Source of the DNA: a bacterium
GTDB lineage: Bacteria; Vulcanimicrobiota; Xenobia; Xenobiales; JADMJV01
NCBI GenBank assembly: GCA_018780265.1
Contig: JADMJV010000068.1
Span: 240,606-289,789 of the forward strand
Direction: 5' to 3'
Length of the DNA stretch: 49,184 bases
Positions 42,331 to 49,184 of the stretch are shown here, one piece after another. The position numbers and the translations under genes were made by a program. The notes below the pieces were generated by a model. It had not been told where the DNA came from. It was given only the letters and a program-made list of their open reading frames with translations, and did not search any database. Positions within the stretch are counted from its first letter, which is position 1. Each line of letters starts with the position of its first letter.

Positions 42331-43046
42331 GGTGAAATCACCTCCAGCAGAGTGCTGCTGCATTGCACAAGTTGTCGACGAGCCTTGCTTTCAAAAGCAG
42401 AGAACTGCATCAGGGCAGGAATTTTGTGGGGGTTAAAGGCGATTTCGCGGACCAGTTTGGCCGCTGCAGTCTGGCCGCGATCGTTGACGCAGTTTGAGAA
42501 ATTGATGGGCAAGGCGCTGTGCATTGGATCGATGATTACGCGCATGGCCCGCCAGGGTAGTCGGGCCTGTTGAGCGGCTTCGGCCAGCACCGAACTTTCC
42601 ATATCGACGGCGTCGGCTTCGGGATGTTGCCCCGCCAGCAGGCCTTTGCTTTCTGGAGTGGGGGCCAGTCTGGTCACGCTGAGCAGCCTGGACGGGCGCC
42701 ACCGGGCGGCGTGGTTCTCCAGGCTGGTAAAGGGGTGGGAGTAGAAGAGGTGACCCTGCGGGGTTTCAATCGAGTGAGCCAGCAAGCAGTCGCCCGCTTG
42801 CAGGTCGGCCTTGAGTGCGCCTGAGTAGCCGAGGCTGATCAGTAGGTCGGGCTGGCCATGCTTCAATAACAGCTGCGTTGCCGCTCGAGCTCGACGGGGC
42901 CCCACCCCACTCAGGGCCACCTGCACTCTCAAACCGGCCCACTTGCCGCAAAAGAAATCTCCGGGCCCCGTCCATTCCAGCTTCCAGTGTTTGCGCAGGG
43001 GGTTGAGTTCTTCCCACATGGCTACCAGGATCCCGACCGACTTCAC
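42324..43046 (-). CDS. hpnG: Hopanoid-associated phosphorylase/nucleosidase HpnG
   Basis: 240 residues, GTG start overlapping the hpnA stop by 4 bp (GTGA). It belongs to the purine nucleoside phosphorylase/MTA nucleosidase superfamily and releases adenine from adenosylhopane to give the ribosyl(phosphate) hopane precursor. Visible: ILVAMWEELNPLR at the start, VALSGVGPRRA, LISLGYSGAL and AVDMESSVLAEAA, where the DMES glutamate is the ribose-binding residue of the superfamily. It sits between hpnA and hpnI with overlapping ends on both sides, so translation is probably coupled. Confidence 0.9.
   Translation of the reverse strand: MKSVGILVAMWEELNPLRKHWKLEWTGPGDFFCGKWAGLRVQVALSGVGPRRARAATQLLLKHGQPDLLISLGYSGALKADLQAGDCLLAHSIETPQGHLFYSHPFTSLENHAARWRPSRLLSVTRLAPTPESKGLLAGQHPEADAVDMESSVLAEAAQQARLPWRAMRVIIDPMHSALPINFSNCVNDRGQTAAAKLVREIAFNPHKIPALMQFSAFESKARRQLVQCSSTLLEVISPW
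42338..42345 (-). promoter_or_regulatory. Strong ribosome-binding site setting the hpnI start
   Basis: GGAGGTGA on the minus strand, seven bases before the GTG at 42328-42330 and lying inside the 3' end of hpnG. It argues against the in-frame ATG at 42361-42363. Confidence 0.7.
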
Positions 43047-44032
43047 TGGACATACCCTTGGCTATGGTACCAGTCGATGGCGCGGCTCAGAGCCTGCTCC
43101 ACCGAGGTGGGCTTAAAGCCGAGTTCTTTTTGGGCACGATCGCTGCAAAACCACATCTTCTTGCGGGCCATTTTGACTCCCTCAAGGGGGATTTTTGGCT
43201 CTTGATTCAGCAGTCCGGCCGAGATGAGGTTCTCTACCCAGGCCAGTGCGTAGACCAGACCATAAGGCAACTGCACTTTTGGGGGTGGCCGTCGGCTTAG
43301 TTGGGCGAGAATCTCCAGGATCTGTCGGAGGGTGAGATTTTGATTGCCCAGAATGTAAAGTCGTCCAGGTTCTCCCTTTTCGACGGCCAGCCAATGGCCC
43401 AGGGCCACGTCTTCAACCGCCACCAGATTGAGACCGGTGTCAACAAAGGCTGGCATCCGGCCATTCAGAAAGTCGACGATAATCTTGCCGGTGGCCGTGG
43501 GTTTCCAGTCATGCGATCCCACCGGTGTGGAGGGGTTGACGATGAAGACGGGATAGCCCCGCCGGGCATACTGTTGGGCCACTTGCTGAGCCAGAAATTT
43601 GGACCGCTTGTAGTGACCGATCATGTCATCCAGGCAGACAGGAGTTTGCTCGTCCCCAGGTTTTCCGCCCCCCGGTATGCCAATGGCGGCTACCGAACTG
43701 GTATAGACGACCTGGGCCACTCCTCGGTCCTTGCATGCCCGCAAGAGGTTGTCGGTGCCGTCGACATTGTTGCGGTAAAGCTCGCGATAGTTGCGTGACC
43801 ACAGGCGGTAGTCAGCGGCACAGTGAAATACCCGCTGGCACCCTTCCACGGCGGCAAGTAGGGAAGGCCTGTCGGTTAAGTCGCCGGCCACCACTTCGAC
43901 TTGAAGTCCGTCAAGAATGGTCGTGCTTTGGGCGGACCGAGCCAGCACGCGCACCCGATGGCCCTTGGAAAGTAACAGTCGCACCAGGTGGCTGCCCACA
44001 AAACCACCCCCACCGGTGACCAGGATTTGCAA
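43043..44032 (-). CDS. hpnA: Hopanoid-associated sugar epimerase HpnA
   Basis: 329 residues from a TTG one base after the shc stop. It is an extended short-chain dehydrogenase: TGGGGFVGSHL (NAD-binding Rossmann motif), YTSSVAAIG (catalytic Ser/Thr region) and HYKRSKFLA (YxxxK). VNPSTPVGSHDWKPTATGKIIVDFLNG, beginning with VNPSTPVGSHDWKPT, is characteristic of HpnA. The exact reaction is unproven; it is assumed to modify the sugar-derived side chain of hopanoids. Tight linkage to shc and hpnG supports that pathway. Confidence 0.92.
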   Translation of the reverse strand: MQILVTGGGGFVGSHLVRLLLSKGHRVRVLARSAQSTTILDGLQVEVVAGDLTDRPSLLAAVEGCQRVFHCAADYRLWSRNYRELYRNNVDGTDNLLRACKDRGVAQVVYTSSVAAIGIPGGGKPGDEQTPVCLDDMIGHYKRSKFLAQQVAQQYARRGYPVFIVNPSTPVGSHDWKPTATGKIIVDFLNGRMPAFVDTGLNLVAVEDVALGHWLAVEKGEPGRLYILGNQNLTLRQILEILAQLSRRPPPKVQLPYGLVYALAWVENLISAGLLNQEPKIPLEGVKMARKKMWFCSDRAQKELGFKPTSVEQALSRAIDWYHSQGYVQ

Positions 44033-44033
44033 G

Positions 44034-45986
44034 TCAGGCTCGAGGACGCATCGGGACGTGAACGGCGGGCCTGCTCAGGCGTCCTTGTTTTTGCAGGTAC
44101 ATCCCGAAGGCAAATAGGGGAAAATAGATTTTGTAGTAGTGGTAGCGCAGGTAGAAGACTTTGGGAAAGCCGGTGCCTGTCCACCAATGTTCATCCCACG
44201 ACCCGTCCTCTTTTTGGGTAGAAGTGAGATACTCAAAGCCCTTGGCGACCGCTTCACACTCGGGGGATTCCCCGCCGGAGAGCAGGCCCATCAGTGCCCA
44301 GGCCGTTTGTGAGGGCGTACTTTCACCCACCGATTTGAGATTGGGGTCCTCGTAGGAGCCCACCGTTTCGCCCCAGCCTCCGTCGGGTTTTTGCACAGAC
44401 TTCAGCCACTCCACAGCGGCTGCAACGGTGGGGTGCTGGGCAGACACTCCCATGGAGGCCAGGCCCTTGAGTACCTGCCAGGTGCCGTAAATGTAGTTTA
44501 CGCCCCAACGGCCCCAGTAGGAACCGTCCGATTCCTGTCGTGCATAGACGAAGTCCAGGGCTCTTCGGATGCGATTTGAGTCCGGGGTATAACCGAAGTG
44601 GCTGAGCGTCTCGACCACTCGAGCGGTGATGTCTGCCGTGCCCGGGTCGATCATGGCGTTGTGGTCGGCGAAAGGCATAAATTCCAGGCCGACTCGATTG
44701 TTGTTACGGTCGTACGAACTCCAAGAGCCGTCGCTGTTTTGCATGGCCAGCAACCACTGCAAGCCTTGCCGCACCGAATGGCCGTGACGTGCGACGTCCG
44801 GGTGTTGCACCCGAGCCAGTGCGGTTAGAGCATAGGTCGTGTCGTCGTTGTCGGGATGCCAGGGCTCGTTGTAAAAGAACGACCAACCGCCAGGATCGGC
44901 ATGAGGGGTGAAGACTTTCCAGTCGCCAACTTTGAAGGATTGCTTTTGCATTACCCAGTCGGCGGCTTTGAGGAGACCGGGATGATCGGCGGCCACCCCT
45001 GCTTCCTGCAATGCGATCATACTGATGACGGTATCCCAGACCGGGCTTTTGCAGGGCTGAACGCGCAGGGTATCGCCTTCCCAGATCTCCAGGTTCTCCA
45101 GTTCCTTCATTGCCCGGACGATGTGGGGGTGGTCCTGGGTGTAACCCTGGCACAGGAAGGCGATGATGGAGTTGACGATGGGCGGGAAGATTGCGCCCAG
45201 ACCGTCGCTGCCTTCGATGCGTTCCACCATCCAGCGTTCGGCGCGGGCTTTGGAAATGGCCCGAAGTGGCTTCCACGGCAGCGATTCATGGACCCACAGC
45301 AATTTGTTGACCACGGTCCAGAAATTTTTCCAACTGAAAAGCTTTTTGCTGAAACCGGCCGATGGTCTTTGGCCTCGGCGACCATCGAGGTAGAGTTCGT
45401 CGATGTTCACGGGCATTTTGTGGACTGGCTTCTTAGAGAAGATCAGCGATAGGGGAGTGACGATAACGCGGGACCACTCCGACATCGAGTATATGTTGAA
45501 GTAGAGCCAGTGGGGCGCCATAAACAGTTCTGGAGGAACGGCCGGACAGTCGCGCCAGTCGTACTGCCCCACCATGGCCAGATAAAATTTGGTGAAGGAG
45601 TTGCAGGCGTCTACCCCGCCAGCCCTCAGAATCAGCTCGCGGGCCTCGCTCATCTCTGGCGAGTCGGTGGGGTAGCCGGCGAACTTCAGGGCCAGATAGG
45701 CTTTGACCGAGCCGGAAACTTCGATGGTTCCACCGGGATACTGGACCCACCCCACCCCGGGAACTCGCTCTTTCCAAAGGTAGCGACACAGGGCCTGGAT
45801 TTTGGGATGGCTGGGGGCGACCCCTAAGAAGCTGTGTAGAATGACGTATTCCGATTCGAGCAGAGTATCACCCTGCAACTCGGCACACCAGTGTCCGTCT
45901 TCTCTCTGCTGCGAGAAAAGGTAGTCGGTGGTGGCTTTCGAGGCACGCTCAACTCTATCTACAATGGTGGCGGTTGCTTGACTCAC
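44034..45986 (-). CDS. shc: Squalene-hopene cyclase
   Basis: 650 residues; GTG start after GAGGAG. A monotopic membrane enzyme that cyclises squalene to diploptene/diplopterol in one protonation-initiated cascade. The catalytic DXDD motif is DNDD at 379-382. Repeated QW motifs are visible (QNSDGSWSSYD, QESDGSYWGRWG, QKPDGGWGE, QKEDGSWDEHW), as is the GGWSFFYNEPWHPD segment. Length and N-terminal QREDGHWCAEL are normal. First hopanoid gene of the operon, 55 bp after purA. The squalene-forming genes hpnCDE are not in the window. Confidence 0.96.
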   Translation of the reverse strand: MSQATATIVDRVERASKATTDYLFSQQREDGHWCAELQGDTLLESEYVILHSFLGVAPSHPKIQALCRYLWKERVPGVGWVQYPGGTIEVSGSVKAYLALKFAGYPTDSPEMSEARELILRAGGVDACNSFTKFYLAMVGQYDWRDCPAVPPELFMAPHWLYFNIYSMSEWSRVIVTPLSLIFSKKPVHKMPVNIDELYLDGRRGQRPSAGFSKKLFSWKNFWTVVNKLLWVHESLPWKPLRAISKARAERWMVERIEGSDGLGAIFPPIVNSIIAFLCQGYTQDHPHIVRAMKELENLEIWEGDTLRVQPCKSPVWDTVISMIALQEAGVAADHPGLLKAADWVMQKQSFKVGDWKVFTPHADPGGWSFFYNEPWHPDNDDTTYALTALARVQHPDVARHGHSVRQGLQWLLAMQNSDGSWSSYDRNNNRVGLEFMPFADHNAMIDPGTADITARVVETLSHFGYTPDSNRIRRALDFVYARQESDGSYWGRWGVNYIYGTWQVLKGLASMGVSAQHPTVAAAVEWLKSVQKPDGGWGETVGSYEDPNLKSVGESTPSQTAWALMGLLSGGESPECEAVAKGFEYLTSTQKEDGSWDEHWWTGTGFPKVFYLRYHYYKIYFPLFAFGMYLQKQGRLSRPAVHVPMRPRA

Positions 45987-46041
45987 AGGGGCTCCTCGGG
46001 GCGAGTTTTTTTGGGTTTGCCCAACCGCCCCCGCCTCTAAA

Positions 46042-47421
46042 CTACCGCCACAGGCTGTGGGTGCGATGACTGCCGATGGATACGATGGTGATGGGCACCC
46101 CGATCCATTCCTCCAGTTTCAGCACGTAAGCCTGAGCCGTGGCCGGCAGTTGCTCAAACTGGGTCGCGTTGCCCAACCTCTCCCACCCTTCCAGGTCTTC
46201 GTAGATGGGCTGGTAGTCGTCCAGGTGGTGGACCCGGGCTGGGAAATCGGTGATGCGCTGTCCCTGGTATTCGTAGGCAACGCATACCCTGAGCTTGGGG
46301 ATTCCGTCGAGGACGTCAAGTTTGGTCAGAGCCAGTCGATTGAGCCCGGACATTCGCACTGCCTGGCGCACCGCCACCACGTCCAGCCAACCACAGCGGC
46401 GGGGGCGGCCGGTGGTGGTTCCATACTCTGCGCCAACGCTGCGCAGCCAGCGGCCCATCCAGTATTCATCGCCGGCCAGTGCGTCTTGCTTTTGCTCGTC
46501 GCTTAGAGGGGGGAGGCTGGTGCCAGGGGCGACCTTGTCTTGCTCTTTGACGCGCTCGTAGTCTCCCAGTTCGGCAGGGAAAGGGCCCTCGCCAACACGG
46601 GTTCCGTAGGCCTTGACGACCCCCATTCGGTGATCAGGTAACACGCAGTTGCCCGTGCCCACATAGCAGCCGGCCAGGCCTACGCTTGACGAGGTTACGT
46701 AGGGATAAGTTCCCCAATCCACATCGAGCAGTGAGCCCTGGGCTCCCTCGTAAAGGAAGCTCTTGCCATCTCTTAGGAGCTGAGCGATCAGGGCTCCGGT
46801 GTCGCGGACTTTGAGGCGGAATACTTCAGCGGCTGCGAAAAAATCCTGGATGATCGCTTCCGGGTCCAGGGGCGCCAGTCCGTGGACTTTCTCAAAGAGG
46901 GTGTTTTTCTCGGAGCAAACCTCTCGCACTCGCCGACTAAAGTGCTCGCGGTCGATGTTGCCGCCTTCGTCGATCAGATCGCCGATGCGCAGGCCTCGCC
47001 GTCCGGCCCGGTCCTCGTAGCAGGGGCCGATGCCCTTGGCGGTGGTGCCCAGGCGGCCCCCCTGATGGGCGTCCAGGGCGCGGTGCCAGGGCATCACCAT
47101 GTGGGCACGGTCAGAAATATACAGGTTCTTGCAACTGATGTTGCGGGTTTTAAGGTTTTCGATCTCCTTGACCAGAAAGAGTGGGTCAACCACCACTCCG
47201 GCCGCAATAATGTTGATGGTTTCCTCGTGGAGGATGCCGGAGGGGATGAGGTGCAGGGGATACTTGCCGTCGTCAAGTACGATTGTGTGGCCGGCATTGG
47301 CCCCACCGTTGAAGCGGACGACGACATCCAGGTCGCCTTTCTGGACCAAGAGGTCGACAATTTTCCCTTTGCCCTCGTCGCCAAATTGGGCTCCGGCTAT
47401 CAATACGCTGGGTCGTGACAT
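46042..47421 (-). CDS. purA: Adenylosuccinate synthetase
   Basis: 459 residues; ATG at 47419-47421 after AAGGAG. It condenses IMP with aspartate using GTP, the first step from IMP to AMP. GAQFGDEGKGK (Asp15) and NAGHTIV (His45) hold the active-site acid and base; YGTTTGRPRRCGWLD is the IMP-site signature. Bacterial PurA is usually about 430 residues. Here some 25-40 extra residues lie between GEGPFPAELGDYER and SVGAEYGTTTG, containing LPPLSDEQKQDALAGDEYWM, which is unusual. It follows guaB by 9 bp and precedes shc. Confidence 0.96.
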   Translation of the reverse strand: MSRPSVLIAGAQFGDEGKGKIVDLLVQKGDLDVVVRFNGGANAGHTIVLDDGKYPLHLIPSGILHEETINIIAAGVVVDPLFLVKEIENLKTRNISCKNLYISDRAHMVMPWHRALDAHQGGRLGTTAKGIGPCYEDRAGRRGLRIGDLIDEGGNIDREHFSRRVREVCSEKNTLFEKVHGLAPLDPEAIIQDFFAAAEVFRLKVRDTGALIAQLLRDGKSFLYEGAQGSLLDVDWGTYPYVTSSSVGLAGCYVGTGNCVLPDHRMGVVKAYGTRVGEGPFPAELGDYERVKEQDKVAPGTSLPPLSDEQKQDALAGDEYWMGRWLRSVGAEYGTTTGRPRRCGWLDVVAVRQAVRMSGLNRLALTKLDVLDGIPKLRVCVAYEYQGQRITDFPARVHHLDDYQPIYEDLEGWERLGNATQFEQLPATAQAYVLKLEEWIGVPITIVSIGSHRTHSLWR

Positions 47422-47430
47422 GTTCGCTCC

Positions 47431-48915
47431 TTAGACTCGGAAAATGCTGGTTCCGCCTTCGCGAACCGCTTCTAATGTTTGTCGCTCAACCTGGACGTTT
47501 TCGTAGAACTCGCTCAGAGTGGAGCAGCCGCAAGAGGAGAGTGTGCCTCGAATGGCCATCAACTCGCGGGGCAGTCCTTTGTGCAGGCTGCCCTTGTAGA
47601 GCAGATATCCCTCTTCGCCTTCGATCACAAAGCTACGAGGATCGTCCTGTTGGTAACGTCTCACGTTTTTGGCTCGAGGCGATGCTTCACCCCAGTAGGG
47701 CTTTACGGTAACTTCCACTTCGGCCATCTGGCCAGAGAAAAGCACCGGTAGGCGCTTCATAAAGGTGGCGGTTGGGCTCTCTTCAAATCCGGCAAAGTAT
47801 TTGCCCATCATTAAAACGTCGGCGCCCAGGGCCAGGGCGACCGACATGTCGCCGCTCGATTCGATGCCACCGTCGCTGATGACCGGCACGTAGCGACCGG
47901 TTTTCTTGAAGTGGCGGTCGCGAGCAAGGGCCACCTGGTGCACAGCCGTAGCCTGTCCACGCCCGATGGCTTTGACTCTTCGGGTGGTGCAGATGGAGCC
48001 GGAGCCGATGCCGACCTTGATCGCTTCGGCACCGTTTTCGACCAGGTAGTCAAAACCGTCCTGGTCTACCACGTTGCCGGCGATGATAGGGACTCCCAGC
48101 TTTCTGAGGCGCTGCAAGGTTGAACTCATGTATTCGGAAAAGCCGTCGGAGGCGTCTACCACCAGCACGTCTACTCCCTCGGCCACCAGATTTCGGGCCC
48201 TCTCTTCGTCTTCCGGGTGAGTGGAGATGGCGCCAGCGACACGCAGCCTTTTTTGGGAGTCGACGACTCCATCCGGGTATTGATGAGATCGCCTGATGTC
48301 GCTGAAGAAGACGACCGAACGAAGTTTTCCTTCCTCGTCGACGACGGGCAGCACCCCGATGCCGGATTCAAAGATCTGCCGGTTGGCGTCGCTCAAAGTC
48401 ATGCCGTGGCGGCCGACTACCAGGGTTTCTAGCGGTAGCATTCGCTCCCGCACGAGCAATTCAGAATCTTTCCAGGGGTTGTATTTTTTCTCGGTCAGCA
48501 GCCCTACTAACTTGCTATTTTTGTCGACGACGGGAAAAGTAGAGTAGCCGTGCTGTCTCTCCAGGTCGATCACTTTTTGGATGGGCATGTCGTCAGATAC
48601 GGTGATGACGTGTTCCACGAAGCCGGCTTTGAAGCGCTTGACGGCCTTGACCATGTCCAGTTGGTCCTGAGGAGACACGTTTCCAGCGGGAATTACCGCC
48701 ATGCCGCCGTGCTGAGCAAGGGCGATTCCCAAGCGGTCTCCGGAAACGGCTTCCATGGCGGCACTCATAAAGGGAATGTTGAGGCGCAGGTCGTGGGTCA
48801 GGCGTGTGCCCAGGTCCACTTGTTGTAGGGACTGCTGCGGTCCCGTGCGGCGGGGCAGGAGAATGAACTCTCGGAAAGTGGATGAAATTTCGTCCGTAAA
48901 TTTAGGCTTGTCCAT
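47431..48915 (-). CDS. guaB: IMP dehydrogenase
   Basis: 494 residues; ATG at 48913-48915 after CGGAG. It oxidises IMP to XMP with NAD, the committed step to GMP. The catalytic loop reads GIGSGSICTTRR with Cys309; Ser replaces the common Pro in GIGPGS. Two CBS domains (about 100-225) are present: VIDLERQHGYSTFPVVD and IFESGIGVLPVVDEEGKL. The flap contains RRYQQD. First gene of the apparent operon guaB-purA-shc-hpnA-hpnG-hpnI, and divergent from the rRNA promoter with an 80-bp gap. Confidence 0.94.
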   Translation of the reverse strand: MDKPKFTDEISSTFREFILLPRRTGPQQSLQQVDLGTRLTHDLRLNIPFMSAAMEAVSGDRLGIALAQHGGMAVIPAGNVSPQDQLDMVKAVKRFKAGFVEHVITVSDDMPIQKVIDLERQHGYSTFPVVDKNSKLVGLLTEKKYNPWKDSELLVRERMLPLETLVVGRHGMTLSDANRQIFESGIGVLPVVDEEGKLRSVVFFSDIRRSHQYPDGVVDSQKRLRVAGAISTHPEDEERARNLVAEGVDVLVVDASDGFSEYMSSTLQRLRKLGVPIIAGNVVDQDGFDYLVENGAEAIKVGIGSGSICTTRRVKAIGRGQATAVHQVALARDRHFKKTGRYVPVISDGGIESSGDMSVALALGADVLMMGKYFAGFEESPTATFMKRLPVLFSGQMAEVEVTVKPYWGEASPRAKNVRRYQQDDPRSFVIEGEEGYLLYKGSLHKGLPRELMAIRGTLSSCGCSTLSEFYENVQVERQTLEAVREGGTSIFRV

Positions 48916-48992
48916 AAGGGCTCCGTCCGGGGGGCTTAAGAGGACTGCGATTTCGCAGGCCCGGGTGGGGTTCCTTCCGAGAAACAGACCTG

Positions 48993-49021
48993 TTGACAGT
49001 CTGTGACTCCCGTGCTACTCT
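48993..49021 (+). promoter_or_regulatory. Strong sigma70-type promoter, probably of an rRNA operon
   Basis: TTGACA (48993-48998), exactly 17 bp, then TACTCT (49016-49021). The perfect -35 and spacing suggest a strong promoter, and the antitermination signals downstream suggest it drives rRNA. Confidence 0.7.
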
Positions 49022-49184
49022 CCTAACCCGGCCACGAAAGATTCGCGGCCCGGTCGGCGCTGTGCCGACTCGTCTTTGACAACTGGATAATCGATTTGAG
49101 CTAGTACCACGAACTGCCCTCTGAGGGTGGTTCATGGGTCAGCTTTCACACCCCGGCCTCTAGCTAAGAGAAAGGGGATGAAAG
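49022..49184 (+). ncRNA. rRNA operon leader with boxB-like hairpin and boxA (partial)
   Basis: Downstream of the promoter there is a hairpin GTCGGC-GCTGT-GCCGAC (49053-49069), immediately followed by GTCTTTGACAACTGGATAA (from 49072). The latter matches the boxA antiterminator and the conserved sequence that precedes 16S genes in many bacteria. A second hairpin (GAACTGCCCTC/GAGGGTGGTTC, 49111-49133) follows. NusB/S10 loading at boxA during rRNA transcription is established; the 16S gene itself lies beyond the window end, so the identification is inferred from the leader only. Confidence 0.65.

Noticed and set aside
49022..49184. tRNA gene near the right end
   Set aside because: No cloverleaf with a TTC-containing T-loop could be drawn. 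The hairpins fit an rRNA leader better.

Overview
The window is about 49 kb of GC-rich (roughly 60% by eye), densely coded bacterial chromosome with short intergenic gaps and many overlapping genes. The gene set is chromosomal and conserved: an rRNA-operon leader, guaB, purA, rplU, lspA, PilC and hopanoid synthesis. Mixed ATG, GTG and TTG starts are common. The Prp protease points to a lineage whose ribosomal protein L27 carries a cleavable N-terminal extension. Together with hopanoid genes, an S46 peptidase, a PGM1-type ATP-grasp ligase and many lineage-specific large proteins, this suggests an uncultured, non-proteobacterial phylum. Eremiobacterota/Vulcanimicrobiota-like or a related Terrabacteria lineage is my guess, with low confidence. 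I saw no phage, plasmid, CRISPR array or complete insertion sequence. One 163-bp MITE-like element is present.

Layout, left to right. (1) 1-0.9 kb is the edge of a polysaccharide region: the end of an asparagine-synthase-like gene and a broken acyltransferase. (2) 1.2-8.4 kb holds a secreted CAP protein, a Uma2 nuclease-fold protein paired with a heptad-repeat coiled-coil protein, a 1,502-residue repeat protein and a GNAT acetyltransferase. (3) 8.6-16.7 kb has proline catabolism (P5C dehydrogenase), a membrane Ser/Thr kinase, the MITE, and four proteins of unknown function (11.8-16.7 kb), one with a duplicated helical domain and an EF-hand-like loop. (4) 16.8-19.3 kb is a scoA-scoB-acyl-CoA dehydrogenase operon. 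(5) 20.2-24.95 kb is an overlapping operon: aldehyde dehydrogenase, double PilZ protein, glyoxalase I, S46 dipeptidyl-peptidase and MazG-like pyrophosphatase. (6) 24.9-31.5 kb has two large membrane proteins divergent from a PilC/GspF protein with an unusual 430-residue N-terminal extension carrying five FxPRWR-like motifs.

(7) 31.5-39.2 kb is a long run of minus-strand genes: PGM1-like ATP-grasp ligase, two small unknown proteins, a STAND ATPase with a long TPR-like tail, a YbjN protein, then (behind its own promoter) rplU, a terminator, prp, a small membrane protein and lspA. The rpmA gene that normally follows prp is absent. The first five genes are the best candidate here for an undescribed system. 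(8) 39.2-49 kb is hopanoid biosynthesis. hpnH and a methyltransferase lie on the plus strand, convergent with an apparent operon guaB-purA-shc-hpnA-hpnG-hpnI, so both purine branch enzymes are co-directional with the hopanoid genes. HpnH adds the adenosyl group to the hopane, HpnG removes adenine, and HpnI glycosylates bacteriohopanetetrol. (9) The last 190 bp look like the promoter and boxB/boxA antitermination leader of an rRNA operon whose 16S gene should start just beyond the window.
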